Positions 24,872-37,300 of a DNA stretch of 64,000 nucleotides are shown here, piece after piece. This stretch comes from Paracamarosporium sp. OC-R06-R3. Lineage: Eukaryota; Ascomycota; Dothideomycetes; Pleosporales; Didymosphaeriaceae. The stretch spans positions 1 to 64,000 of the forward strand of contig JACVRA010000192.1 in the NCBI GenBank assembly GCA_019828545.1, written 5' to 3'. Under the pieces are notes generated by a model. It worked only from the letters and a program-made list of their open reading frames with translations. It did no database searches and was not told where the DNA came from. The position numbers and the translations under genes were made by a program. Within the stretch, counting starts at the first letter, position 1. The number at the start of each line of letters is the position of its first letter.

Positions 24872-27036
24872 ATGTCGGAAGAGAAGGGAAAAGGAATCTC
24901 GCTGCGCAAGAACAAGAAGCGCAGCGACAAGAGCAAGAAGGGAGGGCCACCCGTCATCAGTGCTCCGCGCCAGATCAGTGCCCCCATGCCCGTTGGGCTG
25001 GGAGCTGCTACACTTTCCAGCTCACAAAACAGCGGGCGCCCCTCCAACGAGTCGAGCCGATCCGGTCAGAGGCCAGATGCACCCAGGCCGAGAGAGAGAC
25101 CGCAGCGGCCGGGACAGGACAAGACGGCGGACCTGGTTAAGAGGAGGTACTCGCAGAAGGTCACGCAGCTTCCGAGCGACTTTGGAAATGGCATGCCTAT
25201 GCCGGATCTACCTCAGATTCCAGCTCAGTTTCGAGAAGCACCGCCAAGTAGAGATGGGAGGCCGCCTATGAGTTCGGATGGGCGGAGCTTCAAGCCAGAT
25301 AGACGACAATTGGCGGCCGACAATTTGAAACCAGACCAATGTAAGCATCTCCCAGCTGAATTGTTGCACAAGAGCTCATAAGCCCCAAGACGTCAGCCAG
25401 CAACTCGCCGATGCCTCTGAAGAAGACATTCGCCGCTTCCAAGACGAGCTCCGCAAGCTTAAGAACCGCAACTCAACCGATCTCCAGCATAGCGTGTATC
25501 AGAACCGTACTCAATTCATGAAGATCAGCAAAGAGGCAGAGAAGCTCAAGAGCGAGATGCGCACGCTCAAGCAACTCATGTCTGAGCTTACGGCAACACT
25601 CGAGCAGACGACGCCCAATGCGAATGCCGATGGCGACTCGCTCAGCGCCCGCAAGGCTGCGAACAGGAGCTCAGTAGCAAATCTTGAGGCACTGTGGAAT
25701 ACACAGCTGCATCAGCTATGGAAGAGGATAGAGGGTTCGCAGAAATATCTGCCAGCTATACCCGGAAGGCACGTCATTTGGCAGTCAGGAAAATGGGTTG
25801 AACTGAATTCAGCAACTTGGAAAGCGCGCAGGAGGGTACACCTGATTCTCCTCAATGATCACCTGTTGGTTGCGGCCGAGAAGAAGCAGAGAACCGAAGT
25901 TTCCCAAAGTTCTCGAGAGAAGAAGCCGGCTCAAGAATGGGTTGCGCAAAGATGCTGGCCTCTTCAAGACGTGCAGATGGCGGATCTTGCATCCAAATCC
26001 AGAGCAGGAGGCAAATCAGGCGGTGCCAATGCGATTAACATTCGTGTTGGAAATGACTCGTTCACATATGCCGTTTATCCTGGCGAGGATGCAGACAAAG
26101 TGCAATTGCTTTCCACGTACCGCAAGGCTGTCGATGACCTAAGGAAGAGTCAGGAAGTCGAGACGCAAGAACGAGGGAGAGCGCAGGATTCATACAATTA
26201 CTTTGCTACCCGAGACGCAAATATACTCAAGAAAGCTGATTTGTTGGAGACATTGACCGAGAACGTGGTCAATAACCGCGCCAGTATGCTTGTTGATATT
26301 GACGGCAAGCAACATAACCTTCGATCGGTAGAGACTGAGCTGGATCAGCTGGACATGGACATTGCATTGCAACGCTTTGAGAATGCTGTTATGAAAGTCG
26401 AAAAGCTGAAGGCTTTAGCGAAGAATATCAGGGGAAACACTATGGCGCAGAGCATCATCACTTTCAAGGTCAACGAGCGGGCAACCAAACTAGCCAATGT
26501 GCTTATCAAACAACTCGTGGAGAACAACAACTGGATAACGTCGGTCAAGCGACATGTCACCTGGGTCGTCCGGCTAGGCTTCGAGGATCGAGCACGAGAA
26601 GCCTATCTTGAAGCACGTGGAGACCTGATCAAGACGCGGTCCCGGTAGGTTATTCTTAAATCACACAAATGCTCGCGCTAACGATGACAGACAATGCATC
26701 TTCGAAGGTAATTTACCCGAATATATCTTTCAAATATCGTACATCTACTTCACCATCATCAAGAATACCGTCGACATCTACCAAAAGTGCTTCCCACAAG
26801 TTCTTATGTCTGCCTGTGTCAAGTGGGCAAAGGAGCACGTCGACGCATTCAATATCTTGTTAGATCGGCAGTTGAGCAGCGTGGACCGAAGCTTGCCGGT
26901 TTGGCAAGATTGCATGGACCAGGCGTTGGCTCACGCCGGAATGTTGACGGAGGTTGGCTTGGACTTCTCAGAATTGGTTGGGAGGGGAACAGTTGAACCG
27001 GATAACAAACCTGTCGGGCTGGGTGTCAGTGCATAA
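24872..27036 (+). CDS. exo84: Exocyst complex component Exo84
   Basis: Exons are 24872..25340, 25390..26644 and 26691..27036, giving 689 aa. Exo84 is one of eight exocyst subunits tethering secretory vesicles to the plasma membrane at growth sites such as hyphal tips. The first 150 residues are basic, Pro/Ser-rich and probably disordered (GKGISLRKNKKRSDKSKKG). The conserved part starts at YVSQQLADASEEDIRRFQDEL, followed by a coiled coil. A PH domain follows at about residues 270-420 (WKARRRVHLILLNDHLLVAAEKK, CWPLQDVQMADL, FTYAVYPGE). The helical C-terminal rods run to the end. The second intron removes a TAG at the donor (CG|GTAGGT) and continues with RQCIFEGNLPEYIF, so the apparent stop at 26648 is not real. 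Confidence 0.94.
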
Positions 27037-27504
27037 TTTGGTTATGGACAAAGCTTGGAAAATCCGAGGTTCGTGCAACTATGGCTTGTGTACTGCGTTG
27101 GTCCTGCATGAGGGCGTGATGCTTAGCGAGTTGTAGCGTTCTACCTATTCGCGTCTAATCGACTTGATACATCTACAAACATCGAAGACCACGCCAAGAC
27201 AGTGTCTCATCTACACTACCTCTCTATTCTACGCTGTCTAATCGCTCCCAACCACAAGACTCTGTAACGTTCTCTCGCTGCTCTCGCTGCGCTTACTCGT
27301 AGTGAAGCTTGCGGTGAGTGCCAAGAGATGACCTGTCGTCGCGACATAACAACAATCTCTCACCTTCTCTCCGACTTTTCACGCGATATTTGAACCCCAC
27401 CTCCCCGCCTCCAACTTCTGTCCTCTGTACTCCGAACTCTCGATACTACTTCCTCAAATCCAGTCTACCCAAACCCACCGTCCTAACCAATCCCCAACTT
27501 CAAC

Positions 27505-28675
27505 ATGCCAACCGAGGAAGAAAACATCCAATACCTCTACCTCGTGCTCACCAATAGCGGTCCGCCCCAGGTGAGCTTCTTGATCTCAACATCCGTCGGT
27601 CTGTCTATCGGGGATAACACAGCACTCCCATGGAAGACTTCGATTTGCTCTAGCCCTGAGCTATTCAGCAAGAAATGCTAACCCTTGCGGCACCAGGTAA
27701 AATGGGAACCCATTTGCGCCGAGCTAGGACTGAACCAAGGCGCCGTCTCCAAGCGGTGGTCTCGTCTTAAGCAAGCGCTAGAGGGAGGCAAGCCTGCGGG
27801 CGCAGGGGCGTACTCGTTACTCTGGCTACTCATCAAGCACTCTACTCGTGACAAGGTACATTGTCCATCCCTGTTTTCTCTTCTAATGCTCTATTGCCTA
27901 GCCTGGTTGAATGGCTTGCTCGACTTGACCATCGCTGATACGGTATATGGGTGACAGCAGGCACTAGACTGGAAAGACATCGCCTCAAAATGCGGCACCA
28001 CGCCCGGCGCAGCATCAAAGCGGTACTCACGCATGAAGCAAGCTTTCGAAAGCGGCGCCGCTGCTCCCACTACACCGAAGAAATCTACTACGAAGAACGT
28101 AGCCACGCCGACTCCCACGCCGAAGCGCAAGCGCGGCACCACCACCGCACCAAAGAAGACCCCCAAAGCAAACGACACCTTCAAGCCCGAACCTACCCCC
28201 GGCGATGACGCAGAAGACGACGCAAACGAACACATCGATCCGCCAAAGAAATGTCCCCGCGGCGCCAGTTCCAACCCTCGCAGCACCACCCAGCAAGCCA
28301 TCACCATCAAACCCGAGCCCGGCTCCTCGTCCCCGTGTCCCATCCTCCCCCCGCCATCGCACTCCTCCTTCGACCCCGAGCACACTTTCTCGTTCGGACC
28401 TCACAACTCCTCCCCCCAGTTCCAGGGCTTCACCACCGATGCCCCGGCTAGTCATCCTCCGTTCCAGGGCTTCAGGCTCGAGGGCAATGCGAGGGCAGAT
28501 GGTAAGGATCTTGGCGTTGGCGCGGAGGATACTCAGGATGTGTTTTTTGAGAGTAGGGAGTTTTTTGGGGGCGCGGGTGAGGCCTGCGATAGTGAGTTTT
28601 CTATCTATTTGATATTGGGCGGATTGAGATGGGCTAACGTGCGTAGGGGTGAATGGGTGGTTGGAGACTGTGTGA
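27505..28675 (+). CDS. Two-repeat Myb/SANT-like DNA-binding protein
   Basis: Exons are 27505..27570, 27697..27855, 27961..28591 and 28647..28675, giving 294 aa. Residues about 5-50 and 58-105 form two similar helix-turn-helix repeats ending VSKRWSRLKQAL and ASKRYSRMKQAF, the pattern of fungal Myb-like/homeodomain-like proteins. Each repeat is split by a phase-0 intron (126 and 105 nt) at almost the same position, just before the KW / LDW of the second helix. The remainder is Pro/Thr/Lys-rich and probably disordered, with basic PKRKR-type nuclear localisation sequences and two PPFQGF / SPQFQGF short repeats. The acceptor of intron two is CAGCAG, allowing one extra Gln. The last small exon is tentative: without it the frame would run to 28704. 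A role in transcription is likely; targets are unknown. Confidence 0.8.
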
Positions 28676-29002
28676 TGAGGAGGTGGATTGGAGGGAGAAT
28701 GTGATAAGGCGGAGATGGGGGTGATGGGGGTAGTGGTTAAGGTTAAGGGTAAGGATAAGATTCGGTGTATGGCGTAAACTCCTGATGGACTTCGTTACTG
28801 CGGGGGAAAGAACGCGTGGGACCTAGTGGTCTATTCTGAGAAAGAGGTGCAGGTCAAGGAGATGACCACGGCGTTCGGTGTTCCAGTCCTTCCCTTCTAC
28901 AGCTTTCCACCATTGGCATCTACCTTTGTTTCTCCCTAGGAAATCTGTCAATGCCGCCTAGGCGTGGTATTTGATCTAGTTTTAGTATAGAAAGTTAATC
29001 AC
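28676..29002. other. Convergent 3' region between Myb-like gene and quinone reductase
   Basis: The segment is G-rich at its start and contains GTTAAGGTTAAGGGTAAGG near 28735, a short telomere-like run judged to be chance. No gene was seen. Confidence 0.5.
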
Positions 29003-30349
29003 TTATGGCTGCAACAGAAGCTTCCCCGTCGTCTTCCTACTCTGGATGTCCTCCGTCGCACGCACGACGTCCTTGAGCGGATACACGTCGTGGATTGCGA
29101 CGTTCAGCCCGTCCTTCTCGATGAACTTCCATACCTCGTCGGAGTACTGCTTTAGCTCGTCGCGCGTGTAGACGTAGTTGAACAGCGTGGGGCGAAGGAG
29201 CTTGACGTTTTTCGCGGCGAGGCGTCTAGGAGCTATGCGTTAGTAATGTCCTTTTCCCATTTTCCATTTCCCAGAGACAAGACAGGATGGGATGGAATGG
29301 AGTGGGATGGGGTAGGATAGGGTAGTGTAGAAACAGAAGAAAGACAGAACAAGCATATACATACCCCAACGCAAACCCCGTAACCGGCCCGCTCGCATTC
29401 CCAAAACTAACCATGCTCCCCTTCCTCTTAACCGCCGCAAGACTACTATCAAACGTGGCCTTCCCCACGCTATCGAACACAGCTGCTACGCCCTCGCCCC
29501 CCGTAATCTCAACCACTTCCTTCGTGAACTTCTCGCGGTCCTCCTCATGGTAATCCACCACGACCTCGGCGCCATTCTTCTTCGCCAGCTCGCGCTTCTC
29601 CTCGGAGCTAGCCGCCGCAATAGTCCGCGCTCCAACCGCCTTGAGGAGCTGGCACAGCCATAGACCCACGCCGCCCGCTGCGGCGGTGACAAGCACCCAG
29701 TCGCCCTTCTGCACGGGATGCGCCTCGCGGATGAGCGTCACGGCCGTGAGCGCCTGGAGCAGCGCCGCCGCCGCAACCTTGCTGGAAATACCGTCCGGCA
29801 CCGGCACCGTCGTATTCGCAGGCACAGCCGTGTACTCCGCGTACGCGTGCTGCCCCGTGTACACGACTCTGGCGCCCAGCGGGAGATCACCCGGGACATT
29901 TGCGCCGACGGCCGCCACGGTCCCGCTTCCCTCGCGGCCGAGTATGTACGGCGTGTGAGGCAGGGGGTACACGCCGCTGCGGAAGTATCTTTTCGCCGTG
30001 CGTGAGCTTGGCGGTTTCTTCTCAAGAAGATGATAATAAAGGGGAGCGCGGCTCACGTGTCAATGTAGTTTATCCCGATGAACTCGTTCTTGACCAGGAC
30101 CTCGCCGTCCTTGACCTCCGGCACGGGAATATCCTCCTTGTACTGCAGGACTTCCAACCCGCCCGTCTTCTCGATCCACACGCCCTTCATCGTCTTGGGG
30201 AGGCTCGTCGCCATTGTCCTGGCGAAGCTTAGGCGCGGCGTATACGCGAGGTGCGAGGTTAGCGCGGAGAGGCGCGTGGTTGCGAGCGAGATTGAGGGCG
30301 GAGCGACGAGTCGGGGAGCGCGCAGGGCAGAGCGTGCAAGGAGGGACAT
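29003..30349 (-). CDS. zta1: Zeta-crystallin-type NADPH:quinone oxidoreductase
   Basis: Exons are 30057..30349, 29365..29988 and 29003..29225, giving 379 aa. It belongs to the medium-chain dehydrogenase/reductase superfamily, quinone-reductase branch, which uses NADPH to reduce quinones, usually by one electron, without zinc. The core starts at MKGVWIEKTGGLEVLQY. It includes YFRSGVYPLPHTPYILGREGSGTV split over two exons, and the nucleotide-binding AAAGGVGLWLCQLLKA. A family-typical end is KTTGKLLLQP. The first 45 residues are rich in Arg, Ser, Leu and Ala with no acidic residue, which fits a mitochondrial presequence. An internal ATG (MATSLPKTMKG) would give a cytosolic form. The catalytic zinc ligands of alcohol dehydrogenases are absent. 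Confidence 0.93.
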
Positions 30350-30916
30350 TCAATCAATCGATCAACCGGGCGATCTGCTGCTTTTGTATCACGGGCAGTG
30401 GCGGAATTGCAACTGGTGGGCCATTCGTTGATGATAAATGCATTTGGAATATCCCCGAGTCTGCCCCGCTTTCCCCGCACACGTCATCGAAGGGCGTGTT
30501 TGTTTGGCCATATGTCGTGCTGAAAGGCGCGAGAGGTGGACTGTGCCCGAAAAGCCTCACGATTCTGCTGCGTAATTACAAATTAAGAGAATAGTGTTGC
30601 GCTGGCGCAAGGTCAATGGTAAGCGAAGACAAGAATTGATTGGTAATTTGGATCCTGATCTTGGTCAAGCGTAACGGGCATCCATAAAGCTAGTCAGACA
30701 AACTTGCCGCTCTCTCATCAGACAAAGACAGCTCTATGCTACATTCTCATCATCAAGGGTATACAACGACCCACAGAACCCGACGCCTCGAAACACAAAT
30801 ACAAAACAGGGGGTATGTAAACTCCAGATCAACGCCAACAATGTGGTATCCCCCAACCAAGATAGATAAACGGCGTTTACAACGCACCAACAAGAAACAA
30901 AAACATGTGAGAAGCC

Positions 30917-33196
30917 TCACAATTCGGCTTCGTCCTCGGGCACGGGCCGAAGACCCTTCCCGTGCAGTCGAATGCGATAGAGACAGGTGTGATCAGCGCC
31001 CCAGTTGCTCGTCACTCGTAGCATGACCTTGTTGACAGGTGTCTGAGCTTCACCGTCGAGAAGAAAGGTCTGTACGTGGTTGGCACCGTTGCGATCGTAT
31101 CGAACCTTTCCAAGACATTGCCAGCCATCTGGTCCATCTTCGCATCGTTCACCATCGAAAGCAAAGCGCACAAGGGCGGGCTCATTGGACTGGACCCAAA
31201 GCTCTACATGCTGTGGCGCGCTGCTGATATCTTCGCTAGGTGCAGAGGAGCGTGGGAGGTGTTCGATGGTAAGCTGCGTTGGAAGCATGGGTTCACCGAG
31301 CTGGATGCCCAGCTGCGCCTTGCCCGTGTTGCTCTCATCCGGAGCCGCGCACCAGCAATCACCTGGTTCATCCCAGGACTGTAGTGCGGTTAAAGGTGGG
31401 TTGCTCTTCGGTGAGACAACCCTTTGTACAAGCCTCAACATGGGGCCCGTATTAGGAGCCAGTGTTGGAGACGTGATACCAGAGATGATGTTAGCACCTA
31501 ATCCGGTTGAAAAGTAATTCGCTTTTCCGTGCTGGAGTTCCACGTTGGCGATCAAGTTGCTCAGCGCCATTGAACGGAGTCGAGCATGTTCGACGGCCAC
31601 TTTCTTCGCTTCCTTGGAAGCGACCTTTTCCACATCTTTCAAGAGCATCCTAGTATGTGACTCAAGCTTCCGATTGAAGTCTGCTGCAATCTCATTGAGA
31701 CTGCTGTCAATCGCCTTGAGAAGATCTTCACGAATGACTGCCGCTTGGGTACCGAGCGCCTCTTTGAGTTTTTCCTGGTTGTGTTCCACAAATATATCCC
31801 ACTCTATACTGGGTCCTGCTTTACGCATTCTGCTTATAATGGCGTCCCAGAACTGTCTTGGCACGTTCATGCTGCCGCTCCCCGAACGGCTGACCACCAC
31901 GTAATCCGGGATCTCGTGGCCAAGACTATGAATATAGCTCTGTACGTTTTTCAAGCTGAGTTCAACATCTTCCACACGGTCTTTCAAGTCGCGATAAGCC
32001 GCAGGCGTTGTAGAAAGAGATGCGCTGGGCATGAACCGGCTCGTGAGGCTATTCCAGCCGTCCGAGACCTGAGCCGAACGCGGGAGCGAATCGTTGGCGA
32101 ACAAGCCCACCATTAGAGCAAGTAGGGCGGTAACAGCGGCGAGAGCAAAATAACGCCAACTTATAGCCTTCATCCTGTCCAGTAGCGAAACACTAGGTAC
32201 GGTCTCAGACTCAACTCCTTGTTCCGGAACAGCGCGCGGTGGGAGCATTCCAGATCTAACAGGGCCACCATTTGCTGCTTGGGCTTGTCGCAAGTTGGAT
32301 GCGCGATAGGCACTACCTGCGCCGACTGCCTGAGCCGTTCGATCGGTAGGTCTCTGTGGAGTGTGGACAACTATCTTTTCTCCAGGTAGTCGCGGGGCAG
32401 GCGCTCGGAAGCCTGTGCTTGGTTCATGAGCCGGTTTTCCGATGACCACTCGTGGAGAGATGCCGCCTGAGGCTGATTCCTGAGCTGGCCTAACGTCAGG
32501 AATCCGAGGAGTGCTCCCGCCTACCACTGGCCCACGAACAGGTGTGCGCGAAGGTTTCTCGCCGAGTAAAGGGTTGATAGGGTGCATAGGCGGTACGCGC
32601 CGCTCGGGTTCTGGGCGATTCCTGTCAATGAGGCCATCTAGCGGACGACGTGGTCCGTCTGCAACAGCGCCTGGAGTATTCCGGCCTGTTCGCGTGGAAA
32701 TAGGTGTCTGGCGTTTGGGTGTGGGTTGTCGCAGCATGCCAGCTTCGTGGTTCATGCCAAAGGATTTAGAGGTGTTCCCACTGTAGTCTTCGTCCTCCGA
32801 ATCGTCCTCCTCACTTGGAGGTTCTTCACTCTCGTAGTCCATTTCCGACGGGTCATCCCGCTCTCCGCTCCCCAAGACACTGCCATTGCGGGCGTCGCTG
32901 TGTTGCCGCTCCTCGGAATTCCGCGCGATGGCAGCACCTCGCTGGGACTGAAAAGCCTCTGCGAACCCAGTCTGGGGTATGGAAAGCTCCTGGGCGGCGC
33001 CGATGCGCCCGCTCGCGCCGTATGCGGCCGACTGGCGCGACTTGAGTTTGGGGAGTGCCCTTGTGCGGCTCGGAGTAGCCTTCAAGGCATCCTGGGTGAC
33101 AGAGACAGAGACGGCGGACTGGGAGGCAACGGAGCGCGTGACAGAGCCGATGCGGGCGGAGCGTCGCGTGGGGCCCGGCGTGCCTGCTTGCGACAT
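30917..33196 (-). CDS. sad1: SUN-domain nuclear envelope protein (Sad1 homologue)
   Basis: This single-exon gene encodes 759 aa. SUN proteins span the inner nuclear membrane and pair with KASH proteins to link chromatin and the spindle pole body to the cytoskeleton. The N-terminal nucleoplasmic half is basic and disordered (RRSARIGS, an acidic stretch near residue 120, many RTP/TPR motifs). One membrane segment lies at about residues 350-370 (YFALAAVTALLALMVGLFA). A coiled-coil lumenal region follows. The C-terminal 200 residues form the SUN domain, with NYFSTGLGANIISGITSPT, SWDEPGDCWCA, QLTIEHLPRS, VELWVQS, and YRIRLHGK at the end. The Cys in GDCWCA matches the position used for the disulfide to KASH peptides. 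The frame stays open upstream of the ATG, but that stretch lacks conserved features. Confidence 0.93.
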   Translation of the reverse strand: MSQAGTPGPTRRSARIGSVTRSVASQSAVSVSVTQDALKATPSRTRALPKLKSRQSAAYGASGRIGAAQELSIPQTGFAEAFQSQRGAAIARNSEERQHSDARNGSVLGSGERDDPSEMDYESEEPPSEEDDSEDEDYSGNTSKSFGMNHEAGMLRQPTPKRQTPISTRTGRNTPGAVADGPRRPLDGLIDRNRPEPERRVPPMHPINPLLGEKPSRTPVRGPVVGGSTPRIPDVRPAQESASGGISPRVVIGKPAHEPSTGFRAPAPRLPGEKIVVHTPQRPTDRTAQAVGAGSAYRASNLRQAQAANGGPVRSGMLPPRAVPEQGVESETVPSVSLLDRMKAISWRYFALAAVTALLALMVGLFANDSLPRSAQVSDGWNSLTSRFMPSASLSTTPAAYRDLKDRVEDVELSLKNVQSYIHSLGHEIPDYVVVSRSGSGSMNVPRQFWDAIISRMRKAGPSIEWDIFVEHNQEKLKEALGTQAAVIREDLLKAIDSSLNEIAADFNRKLESHTRMLLKDVEKVASKEAKKVAVEHARLRSMALSNLIANVELQHGKANYFSTGLGANIISGITSPTLAPNTGPMLRLVQRVVSPKSNPPLTALQSWDEPGDCWCAAPDESNTGKAQLGIQLGEPMLPTQLTIEHLPRSSAPSEDISSAPQHVELWVQSNEPALVRFAFDGERCEDGPDGWQCLGKVRYDRNGANHVQTFLLDGEAQTPVNKVMLRVTSNWGADHTCLYRIRLHGKGLRPVPEDEAEL

Positions 33197-34351
33197 GACG
33201 ATGGTGGGTTGGGCGGTCGCAAATGCGCGTTTGTCGTGTGGATAGTGCGCAAAGACAAAGGGAGCGCGCCGGAGAGGGTCGCAAGCTGCAGAAGGAGTTA
33301 GCTGGGGTTGCGCCGGAGCTGGGGTGTGTCGCAACGCGGTGAAGGCAGCAACGCGGGGAGAAGACGGCGATGAAGGTGAGTAGAACTTGTTGAGAAAGCA
33401 AAGCCAGTGAAACAATGTCAGGCACACAATGCTCGGTGCAGCGCCGGCAGCTCTTCACTCGCGGTGACTGCTAAGAAAATACGTACCTTTGGTATCCTTG
33501 CACACTCTGAGGGGCGAGGCTATTCAACGTTCCCGTCGGCGCGTATGCTCTTGAGGGTGGAGCGGTGGTCACTGCGGCGATCTGGTAAACACGTGTAATA
33601 ACAACGCTTTACGCGTCAGGGCCGGCCGGCGCTCCGCGACTTGTTGGAGCCTGGGCAGTTGTAGTAGTCGAGAGATGCCGCAGATGGAGCGCACGCGCAT
33701 GTCCTCGCGAGAGAGACCCGCGCCGGCGCAACGCGTGATGACGGAGTTGGGTTGGGTTGGTGTTCGGCGGGCTGAAAGCTTGGTCGCGTCTCCAAGTCGA
33801 GGCGATGGATGACCGGGCCAGGGGGAGCCATGCTAGCGAGCATCCCCGTGCGGCACGGCAGGGCTGAGGGTCAGATCCACAGTCCGTCACAGAATCCAGC
33901 GAGGCTGGACAAAGAGGGTGTTTGCGTTATTTCAGGGTGGAGCTAGACGGGCTAATGCGCAGCCATCCATCCTTCGGCAAGGATGTCCCAACCTTAGTGT
34001 AACAACACACAAAGGGTCTGAGGGAACCCCCAAAGAAGTCGTAGTTTGCTTCCAAGACCGAACGGAGAATGCAGATTTATCTCAAGACTATCATTATGAC
34101 TAACAGTAGCCTAGCTTTACTTTGTACAATTGTTACCTGCACCGTTCAGTCACTGGAGTATTTCTTCCTTGCCCATCACCTTTGCTAATCACGTGCTCAT
34201 CATGTTTTGATCCAGCCGTTGCAATAAAAGAATTATACATTAAACTAGCAATCTGACACCATTACATAGGAAAGGTACTGCATCTTAGCGTTGCATCTCG
34301 GCGTTACGTCCTCACGTCTTATCCCAACCGCGACTCCGCATCTCCCAAACC
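33197..34351. other. Sad1 5' flank and NACHT-TPR 3' flank
   Basis: No gene is supported. The minus-strand frame upstream of the SUN start stays open to 33427 without a convincing ATG, and the 33609-33890 frame shows no family resemblance. Confidence 0.45.
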
Positions 34352-37300
34352 CTACAACTCCCCATCGTCGTCGTGAACAAGCTTCTTCGGCAATGGAGAG
34401 ACACCGTTACCGTTCCCATGCTGCTGCACCTCGCTACCCACCTTGTCATCCACAATCCCCCACACCCTCTGCTCCTCAAACACGCCCTCCTTCGACTCGG
34501 CCTTACCAGCCCCAAAGCCCTTCGCACTCCACGTCTCCACACCGCGGGCCCCCTTCCAAGCCTTCTCGCCACCAAACTCCCGGAACACGGCCGCGTTCAA
34601 CCGCTCATATTCCGCGTACGGCTTCGACCACCCTCCTAGACGCTGGTACGCCAGCTTCATGAGGTGCAGGTGGTGCAGGGCCAGAGCAGGCTTGTTCACG
34701 ATGGTGGTAGCTGACTCGTCGAGCGACTCTGCAGAGGCAAAGCGACCATCCACGCTGCCGTTGATGCTGCTGCCGTGGTGCTCGGCGAGAAGCATCGCAG
34801 CGGTGTCGTCGTCGTCTGAGTCTTCGTCTGTGTCATCCTGCACGAGAAGACGGAGGATATCCTCGTGCACGTTGAGCGCCTTCTTGAAGTACTCATTTGC
34901 CAAGGCGCCCGTCTTCTCGGTCGCAGCCTTGGACTGGTACGACAAGCCCGTGCTGGTGTAGAGTTGTGCGAGGAGCTCGAACGTCTCGATAGTAACTGGG
35001 GCACGGGGACCGTGGGCACGACGCATGTTATACGCTATGTCTTCGCAGAGGCGGATCGCCTTGATAGGGTAGCCGGCAAGGTAACGAGCAGACACAAGGC
35101 GGCGGCCGAGGTTGACGAGAATGTTAGAAGGCCATGAGCGTTGAGCATCGCGCGTGTTCCAAAGGGTTGTCAGGAGCCACTCTAGCGTAGCATAGTCTTG
35201 CTGTTCGCCCAGCAACGTGGTTAGGTGGCTCATCTCGGCGATTTGCACCTGGGCAAGATTGATCTTTAGGCTCTTGCTGATGTCCAAAATCTTCTTGACG
35301 ATGCGGTTCGAGAGATTGAGCATCTTCTTGCGCAGATTGGCGTCTGATGTCTTGCCGCCCTCGCGTCCGACGAGAAGCGAGGCGAGCTTGAAGCCGTGGC
35401 TAATGGACTGCAATCCATTGTAGCTTTCATGGTTGCTGGCGAACAAGAAGGCAAGGTTGGCAACATCGTAAGCTTCAGGGAACTTATTGCTCTTGGTGAG
35501 AGAGGCAACAAGGTCGTTAGATGCCAGGATGACAGCCTTGTCGAAGTTGGTGCTCTTGCGACTGCCCAGGTACTCCAAGATGGACACAATGAAGAGTCGT
35601 GGCGATTCCTTGCTCAAGGGGTGTAGGTCGGCTGCATCGCGCTTCAAGAACACCTTGAGAACTTCTTCCTCAACAAAGAGGGCAGAATCCTTGAGATGGT
35701 GGGAGAGCAAGAACGTTCGTAGAGGGGCTGCAACCACGAGAAGATTTTTCACAGATCCCTTCCCTAACGCTTGCCTGAATTGTTCGAAGTAAAGGAACTC
35801 CGCAGTCAAGTCGGCTAGGAATTCAGAGAACGTAATGGCAAGATCCTTACGAAGGTTGTACTCAAGCGAAGCTAAGAAGACCAGCGCGGTACGACCAGTC
35901 TTTGTTAGATCGAAGGACCACTTGGACACGTAGCGAGTGTCACGAGCGCAAATCTGGCGATGTAGCTCGTGGATAAGTTGTGTGCACTTCTCTTCTTGTT
36001 TGATAGATTGGAAAGACGCTGCGATGTACGAAGCCGACTCGATCAACTTCTGCGAAGATGTCTCCTTCGCTACAATAGAGCTGACCGCGGTAGTAAGCTG
36101 TCGCACGGCAATGTCCGTTTTCTGCTGCCGAGAGTACAGTTGTACGAGCTCACGGAGTTCTGTGAGCGACGATTCGTGCGAATAACCGTACTTCTTCGTG
36201 ATCTCAGTGTATTGCTCCTCGTGGATCGTTACGGCACGCTCAATTGTCTCAGTCTTGACGCTAGAAGACGATGTCGATTTGAGCTGACGGACATATAAGG
36301 AAGAAAGCTCTTGCTTGATTTCCGTAACAGTGGTTGAGACCGACTTGTACTTGGAAGCTTGTTCATACCATGAGATAGCTTCAGAGGCATGCTCTTCGCT
36401 TCGTTGCGTGACGCGAGCAAGTGACAGCGTAGCCTCAGCGACTATAACGGACGATTCGCCAAAGATAGCGAGAGACTTCTCACGATACTCCTTGGTGGTC
36501 TTGTGTAGGATCGACCAGCTGACGCCAGTCTCTTCGAGACATTGGAAGTATCGCTCGTAAAGAGTCTGCACATAAGTGGTCTCGCTGAACTGTTTATACT
36601 CCTTGGCTTTGAGAACGAACGTGTTCCAGATCACCCCAAAGACGGTGACGGCTTCAGCGTAGCGACGATCCTCCCAGTATGAGGTCGCAACGACTATGAT
36701 CGCATCCATTGCGTCGTGGTGGCAGTGCTGAGAATCCTTGTTCAAGCTGGAAATGATCTGCTGATAGTAGTCGATCCAGTACGGATGGTTACGAGGATGA
36801 GCTTTGCATCGCGAGCCGAGTATATACAGGGTCTTGATGGTCAGCTCATGTGTCGCTCCGTACACATTCCTATACACAACCAAGACATCTTGGAACACGC
36901 TGATCGCGTTATCTGGGTATCCACGCTTGTCATAAAAGGTCACCAATAGCGTCTTAGCCTTCTCAAAGATAGATTTGTCAGTAGTCGGAGAAGAAAGCAC
37001 AGCTCGGAAGAAGCGGGTATAGACATCTTCAACCTTGTCCATGCGTCGCTGTTGTCGATAAACCTCTGCCAGGGTTTCGATGAGCTCGACAGACTCTCTC
37101 AGGAAGGTAGTCGTCAAAGTGACATCGTGGACTGAGCCGGAGAAGAAAGAGTGCCAGGTCCTGTCTATTGTAGATTTGACGATGGTTACAGCTGCAGAGT
37201 AGTTACGTTGCTCGACGTACTGAGCTGTTAACTTCTTGGCCAAGACGACGGTGTTGGTGGTTAAAGCCTTGCTACTAATGACCGACAGGAAAACACTCTC

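Noticed and set aside
28734..28757. Telomere-like GGTTAAGGTTAAGGGTAAGG
   Set aside because: Only two to three imperfect units and not TTAGGG; likely chance in a G-rich 3' flank.
33197..33427. N-terminal extension of the SUN protein
   Set aside because: The frame is open but lacks a convincing ATG and conserved sequence; the ATG at 33196 starts a typical basic N-terminus.
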